From positions 1 through 64,000 of the forward strand of contig CAMCUC010000012.1 of assembly GCA_945878875.1 (NCBI GenBank): a stretch of DNA of 64,000 bases, read 5' to 3'. A program made the translations under genes and the position numbers. Under the pieces are notes generated by a model, which saw only the letters and a program-made list of their open reading frames with translations, was not told the origin of the DNA and did no database searches. The DNA is from Rhizobium sp. Q54 (GTDB lineage: Bacteria; Pseudomonadota; Alphaproteobacteria; Rhizobiales; Beijerinckiaceae). Position 1 is the stretch's first letter, and each line of letters opens with the position of its first letter. Below are positions 37,118 through 45,653 of this stretch, one piece after another.

Positions 37118-38233
37118 TTACAGCCAGGGCATCAGCGATGCGTGAATCACGTCCTTCACGCCGCCTTCCTTGTTTCCGACGGACTTGATCGCGAGATCCA
37201 CTTCGTTCAGGCCGAACTTGTGGGTGGTGACGAGGTCCAGCGGGAAGCGCTGCGAGGCGAGCTGCTGAAGGGCTAGTTCGCAGGCCAGGTACGAATGGCC
37301 GCGCGCGGAATACATGGTGATGTATTTCGTGGTCATTTTCCCGATGGGGAAGTTCGGGAATTCCGGCATTTCGCCCTGAACCACGATGCGGCCAGCCTTG
37401 CGCTTCAGCGCTTCGATGCCGAGCATAATCGGGATCGTGCCGGCGCCCGCGGTGCAATCGAGCACCACGTCCACGCCGCGACCGCCCGTTACTTCCATGA
37501 TGCGCTGTAACGGATCTTCCGCGTTCACGTCAATCGTCACGTCGGCGCCGAGCTTCTTGGCAACTTCGAGACGAGCGTGATCCTTGGACGTGCCGGTGAT
37601 GATGATCTGCTTGGCGCCGGCCTGCTTGCAGATAACCGTCTGCGAAAGGCCCTGCTGGCCGGGGCCCTGAATCAGCACAACGTCGTTGTAGCCGACCTTG
37701 CCTTCAAACAGCGACCATTCGATGCCGTTGGCCATGGGGGTGACGAGGCCCGCCAGCTCCGGCGATACGCCCTTGGGGACGTGATGGACGACCGCGTTCC
37801 AAGGCAAGTAGACGTATTGCGCAAAGCCGCCCCACAGGTGAGGCGCACGCTCGGACGACGTGTAGCCGTAGCGGATGCCCTCGGGATTGGTGCGCCAGTC
37901 GGTGTTTTCGCAATGGCGATACTCGCCCTTGTGGCACCATTCGCACTTGCCGCACATGACATAGTGCTCAACGAAGACGAGATCGCCTTCCTTGAATCCC
38001 TTGCGGCGGGTGAATTCGCGACCGCATTTGGCGATGTAGCCGATGTTCTCATGGCCCATGATGACGTTGGCTTTGGTCGGCGGGCTGCCGTAGAGCTTCA
38101 CGTCTGTGCCGCAAATGCCGGCGACTTCCATCTTGAGGAGCGCAGCATCCTCCGGGATGTCGGGCATGGGATATTGAAGAATTTCAGTCTTGTTGGGCGC
38201 AGTGCGCACGGCGGCCAAAACTTTCTCAACCAC
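37118..38233 (-). CDS. Zinc-dependent alcohol dehydrogenase family protein
   Basis: 'VEHYVMCGKCEWCHKGEYRHCEN', 'GAGTIPIMLGIEALKRKAGRIVVQGEMPEF'. Confidence 0.88.
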   Translation of the reverse strand: MVEKVLAAVRTAPNKTEILQYPMPDIPEDAALLKMEVAGICGTDVKLYGSPPTKANVIMGHENIGYIAKCGREFTRRKGFKEGDLVFVEHYVMCGKCEWCHKGEYRHCENTDWRTNPEGIRYGYTSSERAPHLWGGFAQYVYLPWNAVVHHVPKGVSPELAGLVTPMANGIEWSLFEGKVGYNDVVLIQGPGQQGLSQTVICKQAGAKQIIITGTSKDHARLEVAKKLGADVTIDVNAEDPLQRIMEVTGGRGVDVVLDCTAGAGTIPIMLGIEALKRKAGRIVVQGEMPEFPNFPIGKMTTKYITMYSARGHSYLACELALQQLASQRFPLDLVTTHKFGLNEVDLAIKSVGNKEGGVKDVIHASLMPWL

Positions 38234-38313
38234 GAGCGTCTCCTTCTGGTGTTTCTTGAGCGGATGGAGCGCACTCTAGGACCGGCCCCGGAAGGGTCAA
38301 GTCAAAAAGGCGA

Positions 38314-38784
38314 TCACGGGTCCGGGCTTGGTGAATCGGCGGTAAATCCATGCCGCTTTGGCGCGCCGCCGCGCATGGGCGAAAGGCGCTCGTCGCCCGC
38401 AATCACTGCCGCCGCCAGAGCGCGAAAGCGGGCTGCGTCAGGGTGCGCCGTGGCCTCTTTGGGCGGGAGTCTTGCGCCCAGCTCGCTGAGTTCGGGAAAC
38501 GTCGCCAGCCACGGCTCGCTGCTTTCAAGGCTAAGTCCATCGACGCCGGGACGGCACACGAAGGCCATCGACAGGCGGTCGTCAGGCAGCGAATCGTCTT
38601 TGAAGGCGCCCACCACAAGGCCAAGGCGAAGCATGGGATATTTGGGCATGCCAGCAGGCTCGGCGAAGTAAACCGCAACCGGCGCCCCGTCCTCCATCAC
38701 CGCCCCGCGAACGCCCGGCGCCCCCGCGCAACAGGTGCACAGGGCGACGTCGTCTTCGGGGCTGGGTTCGATGTGGAATGTCAT
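38314..38784 (-). CDS. Hypothetical protein
   Basis: 156-aa ORF with alphaproteobacterial-like codon usage; no recognised family. Confidence 0.5.
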   Translation of the reverse strand: MTFHIEPSPEDDVALCTCCAGAPGVRGAVMEDGAPVAVYFAEPAGMPKYPMLRLGLVVGAFKDDSLPDDRLSMAFVCRPGVDGLSLESSEPWLATFPELSELGARLPPKEATAHPDAARFRALAAAVIAGDERLSPMRGGAPKRHGFTADSPSPDP

Positions 38785-38793
38785 GTTTATTTG

Positions 38794-38863
38794 GCGAGTA
38801 GGCAGTAGGCAGTAGGAAGAAGGAAGAAGGAAGAAGGAAGAAGGAAGAAGGAAGAAGGAAGAA
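38794..38863 (+). repeat. Heptanucleotide array GCGAGTA(GGCAGTA)x2(GGAAGAA)x7
   Basis: Direct reading, constant 7-bp period. Confidence 0.95.
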
Positions 38864-38929
38864 GAAAGGGTTCGTTGCTCTTCCTTCTCCCGCAGGCGAG
38901 AGATCGCGCGCAGCGTGACGGATGAGTGG

Positions 38930-38966
38930 TACTCTACTGCCTATTGCCTACTCCCTACTCCCTCCC
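38930..38966 (-). repeat. Inverted-orientation heptanucleotide array (GGGAGTA, GGCAATA, GGCAGTA units)
   Basis: tactctactgcctattgcctactccctactccctccc. Confidence 0.85.
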
Positions 38967-38968
38967 TT

Positions 38969-40075
38969 TCACATCCACGGATCAATCGACACATGGATGG
39001 ACCGTTCCTCCATCTGTCCGCCGACGATCTTCAGCGCCTTGTCGATCTCGTTCAGGCCGAACCTGTGCGTTGACATAAGCTCCAGCGGCAGTTTTTTGGC
39101 GGCCATGGTGCGCAGCGCCATTTCCACCGCCTCAAAGCTGTGGCCGCGCAGGCCGCGTAGCGTGAGCTGGTTGTTGATGAGTTTGTTGACGTCCAGCGGG
39201 TCCGTGCTCTCGCCGCGTGAAACAGTGAGCAGCACGCCGCGCTTGCGCAAGAGTGCCAGCGACGGGTTAATATTTTTGGGGCCGATGCCTGCGCAATCGA
39301 GCACGATGTCCGCCATGCGCCCGCCGGTGATGCGCGATACGGCGGCGCCCAAATCTTCCTCGTCAACGGCCACCGTATGCGAAGCGCCAAGGGCTTTGGC
39401 CAGATCAAAGCGCGCTGAATCGTGCGACATGCCAGACACGATGATGAGGTCGGCGCCCGCCACCTTGGCCGCAATCACGCCGCCCAGACCCTGCTGGCCG
39501 GGGCCTTGAATCACGATGTTTTTGCCGGGGCCTGCGCCGCCGTCAAAATACATCCATTGGAAGCCGTTGCCGATCGGCAGCGCCATCGCCGCGATATGGG
39601 GCTCAACGCCCGCAGGCACTTTGTGCACGACGGTGCGCGGATGCATATAGGCGAACTGGCTGTAGCCGCCCCAGAGCGAGGGTTGCACGGAGATGGGCGT
39701 CGAGCCGAAGCGGATTTTGCCGGGCAGGCGCTGATCGGTCTCAAGGCACGAGCGCATTTCACCGCCGCGGCAATATTCGCAATGGCCGCAGGGCAGATAT
39801 TCCTCCAGCGCGACGAGATCGCCTTCTTTCACGCCCCAGCGATACTTGGCCGCCTCGCCGATTTTCTCAATCGTGCCGACCATTTCATGGCCCAGAATGC
39901 GCGGGCCGGGCTTGTCGTTTTTGTACATGCCCCAATCGCTGCCGCAGATGCCGGTCACGGCGATACGCAGCAAGCCCGCGTCAGTTGGAATTTCGGGCAG
40001 GGGGAAGTCCATCAATTCGGTCTTCACCGAACCCACCGCAACCGCCGCGCGGGACATCATGCTCGCCAAGATCAT
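38969..40075 (-). CDS. Zinc-dependent dehydrogenase (MDR family), related to 37118..38233
   Basis: 'LEEYLPCGHCEYCRGGEMRSCLETDQRLPG', 'STHRFGLNEIDKALKIVGGQ'; start 40075 or 40060. Confidence 0.87.
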   Translation of the reverse strand: MILASMMSRAAVAVGSVKTELMDFPLPEIPTDAGLLRIAVTGICGSDWGMYKNDKPGPRILGHEMVGTIEKIGEAAKYRWGVKEGDLVALEEYLPCGHCEYCRGGEMRSCLETDQRLPGKIRFGSTPISVQPSLWGGYSQFAYMHPRTVVHKVPAGVEPHIAAMALPIGNGFQWMYFDGGAGPGKNIVIQGPGQQGLGGVIAAKVAGADLIIVSGMSHDSARFDLAKALGASHTVAVDEEDLGAAVSRITGGRMADIVLDCAGIGPKNINPSLALLRKRGVLLTVSRGESTDPLDVNKLINNQLTLRGLRGHSFEAVEMALRTMAAKKLPLELMSTHRFGLNEIDKALKIVGGQMEERSIHVSIDPWM

Positions 40076-40149
40076 CTCCTCCTGTTTTTTAATGTTTGGC
40101 TCCAAACGGCGGGTAAAGCAAATGGGCAGCAGGCAGTGGGGCGCTTCTT

Positions 40150-40172
40150 TGGACCGCGGGGTTCCAGCCCGC
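40150..40172. repeat. Single REP-like copy TGGACCGCGGGGTTCCAGCCCGC
   Basis: One mismatch to the 34231-34253 arm. Confidence 0.85.
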
Positions 40173-40213
40173 AACGGTGCCGATGCATCAGGCATTGGGA
40201 GCGCCAAAAGAAA

Positions 40214-40238
40214 AAAGGCGGGCTTGCTACCCGCCTTT
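40214..40238 (-). terminator. Rho-independent terminator for the PRC-barrel gene
   Basis: AAAGGCGGG-CTTGCTA-CCCGCCTTT, with TTTCTTTT following on the minus strand. Confidence 0.8.
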
Positions 40239-40259
40239 CCTGTCGATTGTACGCGAAGA

Positions 40260-40820
40260 TCAGCGCGGGGAGGGAGGCGTTTCTCCCATGGGCGTGCCGG
40301 CGGGTGGCGGCGCGACCGGGCCGCGGGGGGTGGTCGCCGTTGTCGATATGCGGTCACGCTGCGTCCATGAGTCTTCATACTTGAACTCAGGGGCGGTCTT
40401 CATCTGGTCGCGCGTCGTGTTCAGGACCACGCGCCAGTTATTGCCTTCCGGCATCATGTTCAAACTATCGTAATTGACGGCTACCCAACGCTCGCCGATT
40501 CCAAGAAAACCACCGACGCTGATGATGGCGGCTTTCACGTCGCCCTGTCGATCCATGATAAGGTCTTCGACCTCGCCCACAGTTTCATTCAGGTTGTTGC
40601 GCACGTTCACGCCAATGATGCGGGAGACGCGCAGTTCCTCGCCGCTGTGATTGTAATATGTAACTGGCCTGACCGCCTGTGCAGCGCCACTTTGCATGGC
40701 TCCGGGCTGTTGCGCAGCTGGCGGCTGGCGTGGGGGCGTCTGCTGCTGCTGGGCCTGCGCAAATGCAGCGCCGGTTGAAAGCGCAAAGCCCGTGAGCGCG
40801 ATGATGATGAGTGATTGCAT
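40260..40820 (-). CDS. Secreted PRC-barrel domain protein
   Basis: Signal peptide; 'SRIIGVNVRNNLNETVGEVEDLIMDRQGDVKAAIISVGGFLGIGERWVAV'. Confidence 0.85.
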   Translation of the reverse strand: MQSLIIIALTGFALSTGAAFAQAQQQQTPPRQPPAAQQPGAMQSGAAQAVRPVTYYNHSGEELRVSRIIGVNVRNNLNETVGEVEDLIMDRQGDVKAAIISVGGFLGIGERWVAVNYDSLNMMPEGNNWRVVLNTTRDQMKTAPEFKYEDSWTQRDRISTTATTPRGPVAPPPAGTPMGETPPSPR

Positions 40821-40872
40821 GGGTATCTCCTGTTGCAACATCGCCGTGTTATTGAGCTTTTGTCTTGTTGGC

Positions 40873-41079
40873 TCAGCTCTTGTCTTGCCGGGCCAGCCAT
40901 GCCTCGATCTCGCGATCAGCATCGTCCTTGGCCATTCCATAACGCTCTTGCAGCTTGCCGGAGAGCTGGTCCTTGCGGCCAGCGACAGCCTCAAAATCAT
41001 CGTCCGTAAGCTTGCCCCATTGCTCCCGAACATTGCCCTTGAGCTGCTTCCAATTACCTTCAACGCGATCCCAATTCAT
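40873..41079 (-). CDS. CsbD family stress protein
   Basis: 'MNWDRVEGNWKQLKGNVREQWGKLTDDDFEAVAGRKDQLSGKLQERYG'. Confidence 0.95.
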   Translation of the reverse strand: MNWDRVEGNWKQLKGNVREQWGKLTDDDFEAVAGRKDQLSGKLQERYGMAKDDADREIEAWLARQDKS

Positions 41080-41143
41080 GGCTGCCCTCATTGTTAAAGC
41101 GCGAATGAGGCGACGCTTCATTGCGTCGATCATCTTCGCATTC

Positions 41144-41168
41144 AACCGCCCGTTTAAGCTTTGGTTCC
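41144..41168 (-). promoter_or_regulatory. Predicted sigma-EcfG promoter (GGAAC-N17-GTT) upstream of csbD
   Basis: Minus strand GGAACCAAAGCTTAAACGGGCGGTT. Confidence 0.7.
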
Positions 41169-41214
41169 GGGCAAGAGACTGGCAAGAGATCCGGACATGA
41201 ATGCCAAGAAAACA

Positions 41215-41241
41215 AAAGCCCGCGCTTGCGGCGCGGGCTTT
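41215..41241 (-). terminator. Rho-independent terminator downstream of ecfG
   Basis: AAAGCCCGCGC-TTGCG-GCGCGGGCTTT followed by TTTTGTTTTC on the minus strand. Confidence 0.82.
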
Positions 41242-41271
41242 CAGGCTTTGGGGAAGTGCGCTGAATGAATG

Positions 41272-41820
41272 TCAGGCACCGCTTTGCGCCGTTACGGAGC
41301 GGCTTCGCGCGTCAGCCGATAGATCTTCGGGTCCGTCGATAGACAGAATTTCCGCAAGCTTTGTGCGCGCGCGATTGACGCGGCTTTTGATGGTGCCGAC
41401 CGCGCATTGGCAAATCTCGGCGGCTTCCTCATAGGAAAATCCAGATGCGCCGACGAGCAGAAGCGCTTCGCGTTGGTCTGGCGGCAGCGATTCAAGCGCA
41501 AGTCGAAAATCCTGTACGTCCAGATGGGCATCTTGCGAGGCCTGCACGGAAAGCCGGGCAGCATAGGCGCCGTCTTCGTCCTGCACCTCGCGGCGTCGCT
41601 TGCGATATTCCGAGTGAAAGAGGTTGCGCAAGATCGTAAAGAGCCATGCGTTCAGGTTTGTGCCGGGCTGAAAACTGTCGGCGTTCGCCCACGCGCGCAT
41701 GAGCGTATCCTGCACAAGATCGTCCGCTCGTTCTGCGCGACCGCTCAGCGAAATTGCGAACGCGCGAAGCGAGGGAAGAGCTTTCATGAGACCGGCTGTG
41801 AATTCTGCGCGATCATTCAC
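41272..41820 (-). CDS. ecfG: ECF sigma factor EcfG (general stress response)
   Basis: Sigma-70 family ('QREALLLVGASGFSYEEAAEICQCAVGTIKSRVNRARTKL') directly after nepR. Confidence 0.92.
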   Translation of the reverse strand: MNDRAEFTAGLMKALPSLRAFAISLSGRAERADDLVQDTLMRAWANADSFQPGTNLNAWLFTILRNLFHSEYRKRRREVQDEDGAYAARLSVQASQDAHLDVQDFRLALESLPPDQREALLLVGASGFSYEEAAEICQCAVGTIKSRVNRARTKLAEILSIDGPEDLSADARSRSVTAQSGA

Positions 41821-42011
41821 GATTGGCCTTCCTGACGCTCTTTTTCGTCGAGCTTTACGAGCAATTCAACAAACTTTTCCGGGATCGGTTCATTGAGCAG
41901 TTCGTCGTAATAGGAACGCAATTTCGTCCCAATACGACGCTGTATATGTTCGTCTATCTGAAGCTCTTCGTCGAGATTCTCCACTTCGGCGCTGGCTTGT
42001 TTTCTTTTCAT
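41817..42011 (-). CDS. nepR: Anti-sigma factor NepR
   Basis: 64 aa, 'HIQRRIGTKLRSYYDELLNEPIPEKFVELLVKLDE'. Confidence 0.93.
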   Translation of the reverse strand: MKRKQASAEVENLDEELQIDEHIQRRIGTKLRSYYDELLNEPIPEKFVELLVKLDEKERQEGQS

Positions 42012-42251
42012 CGAGAAGAGCCCCTTATAGGCGCTGCATCGTAATTTGTTTGTTTTGTCATGAAACGCCGATCTATTAGATTCCGCCGTACAGCTTTCGC
42101 TTGATGCTTTCTTGCAGGTTCCAACTTTATGAATGCTTTGTCGATAGGTGATTGGCCAGACATGGGTTAAAGTTGAAAATGTTCTCGTGTTTTATATATG
42201 CTGAAGAACCTCAGAAACCAGTCCCATTCCCTTAAATTTCAAGGAAGCCGC

Positions 42252-43046
42252 ATGTCGATAGCCCAACAGCTTGCTCCGCACCTTCCCTATCTCAGGCGTT
42301 ATGCGCGCGCTTTGACGGGGTCGCAAGCTTCAGGGGACGCCTATGTCGTGTCCGTACTTGAAGCGCTGCTGGAAGATTCTTCCATGTTCGACCGCAAGAT
42401 TCCCTCACGCGTCGCAATCTATAAATTGTTTGACGCTATCTGGCGCTCGGTTGAGTTGAACAACAATGTTCGTCCGCTTTCTGACAGTACCGATCCGCAG
42501 CGTCGCATCGAGGCGCTTACGCCCCGTTCACGCTGCGCTTTCCTGCTGCTCGCGATGGAGCGTTTTGACGAGAAAGAGGCAGCCCAAATTCTTGGCATGG
42601 ACGTTGCGGAAGTGCGCAGTCTGATCGAGGAAGCAGGGCGCGAGATCGCTGATCAGATTGCGACCAACGTACTCATCATTGAAGACGAACCGCTCATCGC
42701 TATGGACCTTGAGGGGATCATGGAGCAATTGGGCCACAATGTCGTTGGTGTAGCGCGCACGCATCGCGAGGCGATTGAGCTCGCGCGTGGACAAAAACTG
42801 GGGCTGATCCTCGCTGATATTCAACTCGCTGACGGTAGCTCGGGGCTTGAAGCTGTCAACGAATTGCTGCGCAGCGTTCAGGCGCCGGTAATTTTCATCA
42901 CTGCGTTTCCTGAGCGCCTGCTCACCGGCGAGCGCGCGGAGCCGACGTACCTCATCACGAAGCCGTTCCAGCCCTCGCTCGTGTCCGCACTCGCCAGCCA
43001 GGCGTTATTCTTTGACGAAAAGGCCAGTAGCGGCGCCAGGCGTTGA
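42252..43046 (+). CDS. phyR: Response regulator PhyR (sigma-like N-terminus and receiver)
   Basis: Sigma-like 'QLAPHLPYLRRYARALTGSQASGDAYV' and receiver 'VLIIEDEPLIAMDLEGIMEQLGHNVVGVA'. Confidence 0.96.
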   Translation: MSIAQQLAPHLPYLRRYARALTGSQASGDAYVVSVLEALLEDSSMFDRKIPSRVAIYKLFDAIWRSVELNNNVRPLSDSTDPQRRIEALTPRSRCAFLLLAMERFDEKEAAQILGMDVAEVRSLIEEAGREIADQIATNVLIIEDEPLIAMDLEGIMEQLGHNVVGVARTHREAIELARGQKLGLILADIQLADGSSGLEAVNELLRSVQAPVIFITAFPERLLTGERAEPTYLITKPFQPSLVSALASQALFFDEKASSGARR

Positions 43047-43088
43047 CGATAAGGGCCCGGCGCTTTAACGGGGAGCTTGCACCCTTGA

Positions 43089-43113
43089 GGAACCGCAGCC
43101 CGGCGTCCGCGTT
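43089..43113 (+). promoter_or_regulatory. Predicted sigma-EcfG promoter (GGAAC-N17-GTT) upstream of the DUF1328 gene
   Basis: GGAACCGCAGCCCGGCGTCCGCGTT. Confidence 0.7.
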
Positions 43114-43179
43114 GCCGGATCGTTAAAATGCTGCGCTCGCGCAGTGTTTTTGCGTCATGGCTTGCGCCTGGAGGTTCAA

Positions 43180-43356
43180 ATGGGCAATCTTCTTTATTGG
43201 GCGCTTGCGTTCCTCGTGGTCGCGCTCATTGCCGCTGCGCTTGGCTTCGGCGGGGTTGCAGGCACGGCAATGAGCGGCGCGCAAATGCTGTTCTGGGTAG
43301 CCATCGTTCTGTTCGTCGTCTCCGCGCTGATCGGCCTTTTCAGGCGGCGAACCTAA
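43180..43356 (+). CDS. DUF1328 small membrane protein
   Basis: '[30 protein letters not shown]...[19 protein letters not shown]'. Confidence 0.9.
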   Translation: MGNLLYWALAFLVVALIAAALGFGGVAGTAMSGAQMLFWVAIVLFVVSALIGLFRRRT

Positions 43357-43364
43357 GCGCGGGT

Positions 43365-43577
43365 TTAACGGTAAGCCAGACGCGCGGCTATAAAGCCCAA
43401 TGCCAGCGCCAGCGCGACTGACGGCAGGGGCCGCAAACGAAGGTTCTCGTCGAACTGCGCAAGCGCGGTCTTTGCGCGTTCCATCGCAGCAGGCTGGCGC
43501 GGATGCTGTAACGGCACGGAGCTATGCCCGCCAGAGCCGGTAATGCGCGCTTCCTCGCTAACAAGCACATCGGACAT
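43365..43577 (-). CDS. Small hypothetical protein with C-terminal TM segment
   Basis: 70 aa; hydrophobic C-terminus; good RBS (GGGAG). Confidence 0.5.
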   Translation of the reverse strand: MSDVLVSEEARITGSGGHSSVPLQHPRQPAAMERAKTALAQFDENLRLRPLPSVALALALGFIAARLAYR

Positions 43578-43716
43578 TTCGAGCTCTCCCGGAGGTTAAA
43601 CGCTGATCGCTGTTAACGCGACGCAGGGCGCGGGGTTTCCTTGGGGTTAAGTCGCGCCTCGACTCTTTGCGGAGCTGGCGCTAAGCTTGACGTTTGGTTG
43701 GTTTCTTTTGGTTGGT

Positions 43717-44729
43717 ATGACGTTTAACCACATTATCTCTCTTGCAAGCGCCCATTCCACGGTGCCATGGCTTCGGCAAACGCCCGGAGGTCTTGGCGCG
43801 TTGGGCGGAAATCTTTTCGCGCCGAATGAAGCCCAAGCCGGGACGCTTGTTGTTTACGACGATCTGGCGGGGGGGGCGTCACCTGCGCACCGCGAAGCCG
43901 CAGGATTCTCGTCATCGGCGAGCCGCCTGGGATGAAAACCTACAAGCAAGATTTTATCGCTCAGTTTGGGCTTGTTCTTTCGCCATATTCGTTCGAAACG
44001 CAGGATGTCCCCCTGCGCATCACGCAAACAGGCCTGCCTTGGTTCTATGGTTTGAGGTTCGAAGCCGGGGGTATAACGGTTGGGCAATCGTTCGAGGACT
44101 TGCTCGCCTCGCGCCCTGGTCCCAAAGATAATAAAATCTCCGTGGTGTGTTCAACCAAGTCGAAATTGCCGCGCCATCGGGAGCGCCTCGCTTTTGTGAT
44201 GGCGCTCAAAGATCGCCTGAAGGATAGGCTCGTGATCCGGGGCAGGGGCTTTGAACCCGTGATCGACAAGGGGGAAGCGATTGCGCCGCATCGCTATCAT
44301 CTCGTCCTTGAAAACAATGATCTTGGATGCTTCTGGACGGAGAAACTGGCGGACGCGTTTCTTGGCTGGTCGTTGCCGTTATATGCCGGGACGAAAGCCG
44401 CGCTGGACGATTTCCCGGATGGCTCAATGATTTATCTTGATCTGAACGATGTGCCCTCGTGCGTGGCGCAAGTCGAGCGGATACTTGACGAAGACCCTTA
44501 TGAGAGCCGCCTGCCAGCAATTGCCGCCGCACGCGGAAAGCTGATGCACGAGCATAATTTCTTCGCGCTGATTTCGCGGGAAGTTGAGCGTCTGGCGCCT
44601 GCGGAGCCGCTTGAGCAGCCGCAGGTAGTGCACGCCAACAAGCGCGCAAGCGTCGTCAAGAGTGTGCGCCGGGCATTGAAAAGCAGAGCGATGAATGTTT
44701 TGGCGCGATTGCGCGCAGATAGGGGTTAA
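43717..44729 (+). pseudogene. Glycosyltransferase family 10 (fucosyltransferase-like), interrupted by a -1 shift at a G8 tract; may be phase-variable rather than dead
   Basis: Frame 1: 'MTFNHIISLASAHSTVPWLRQTPGG...TLVVYDDLAGG'; from the G8 (43869-43876) frame 3 gives 'GVTCAPRSRRILVIGEPPGMKTYKQDFIAQFG...HLVLENNDLGCFWTEKLADAFLGWSLPLYAG'. Confidence 0.75.
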
Positions 44730-44733
44730 GTCT

Positions 44734-45552
44734 ATGTCTAGGCTTCGCGATATGAAGCGAAACATCGTGCTTCAAGCTGGAATGGTTATCGACAAGCGCG
44801 CTAATCTATCACAGGTGCGCGAGTTGATTTCGACGCTAAGGCCCGAGCCGCAATCGCTTGTGCGTATCGGTCCGGACAGCGACGGCGGATACCTCGCGCC
44901 AGACGATCTGGATGGCGTTGTTGCGTGCCTGTCTCCCGGCGTATCCACCGAATGCGGTTTTGACCTCATGCTTGCTGAGCGCGGCATCGACATTTTCATG
45001 GCTGACGCGTCTGTAACCGGGCCGCCAACGCCCCATCCCAGATTTTATTTCACGCCGAGTTACATTGAACCATTCAACGGTCAGCAATCTATGACCTTCG
45101 AACGCTTTGCTGATATGGCTCATTTAGCGCATCCGGTTGGCGACTGGTTGTTGCAGATGGACATTGAAGGCGCAGAATGGCGCGTTCTTCTGTCAGCCCC
45201 GGAGAAATATCTCGCTCGCTGCCGCCTGTTGATTATTGAATTTCACGATCTTAATCGGGTGTTCCAGGCATCGCATTTTGATTTAATGGCGAGTGTTTTT
45301 AAACGGCTCCTGAACGACTTCAGATTGGTACACATTCACCCAAACAATGTCTCCAAAGTTTCAGCTGTTGGCGACATTGTCATTCCATCCATTATGGAGT
45401 TCACGTTCCATCGGCGTGACCGGCCTTTTGTTCCCGCGCATGCGCCAGTCTATCCGCATCAGCTGGATCGCGATTGCGTGTCTGAAAAGCCCACGCTTGT
45501 TCTTCCGAGAATATGGCGTACTGCTGAAAGGCGTATCCATCTCGACGGGTAG
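44734..45552 (+). CDS. FkbM-like methyltransferase
   Basis: 'VRIGPDSDGGYLAPDDL...CLSPGVSTECGFDLMLAERG', 'LLQMDIEGAEWRVLL'. Confidence 0.7.
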   Translation: MSRLRDMKRNIVLQAGMVIDKRANLSQVRELISTLRPEPQSLVRIGPDSDGGYLAPDDLDGVVACLSPGVSTECGFDLMLAERGIDIFMADASVTGPPTPHPRFYFTPSYIEPFNGQQSMTFERFADMAHLAHPVGDWLLQMDIEGAEWRVLLSAPEKYLARCRLLIIEFHDLNRVFQASHFDLMASVFKRLLNDFRLVHIHPNNVSKVSAVGDIVIPSIMEFTFHRRDRPFVPAHAPVYPHQLDRDCVSEKPTLVLPRIWRTAERRIHLDG

Positions 45553-45653
45553 AGATCGTTCATATCTTGGGTAGTGGTTGCAGGGAGCCTTGTTAATGCA
45601 TCTTCTAGACGCCCCCAGCATCGCAATTCATCGAGCAGCACTTTGGAGCTATC

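Noticed and set aside
37577-38671. 364-aa plus-strand ORF opposite the Zn-dehydrogenase
   Set aside because: Shadow ORF; the minus-strand gene has clear MDR motifs and its own terminator.
42115-42119. GGAAC on the minus strand upstream of nepR as an EcfG promoter
   Set aside because: No GTT at 16-17 nt spacing (reads GCG), so too weak to annotate.
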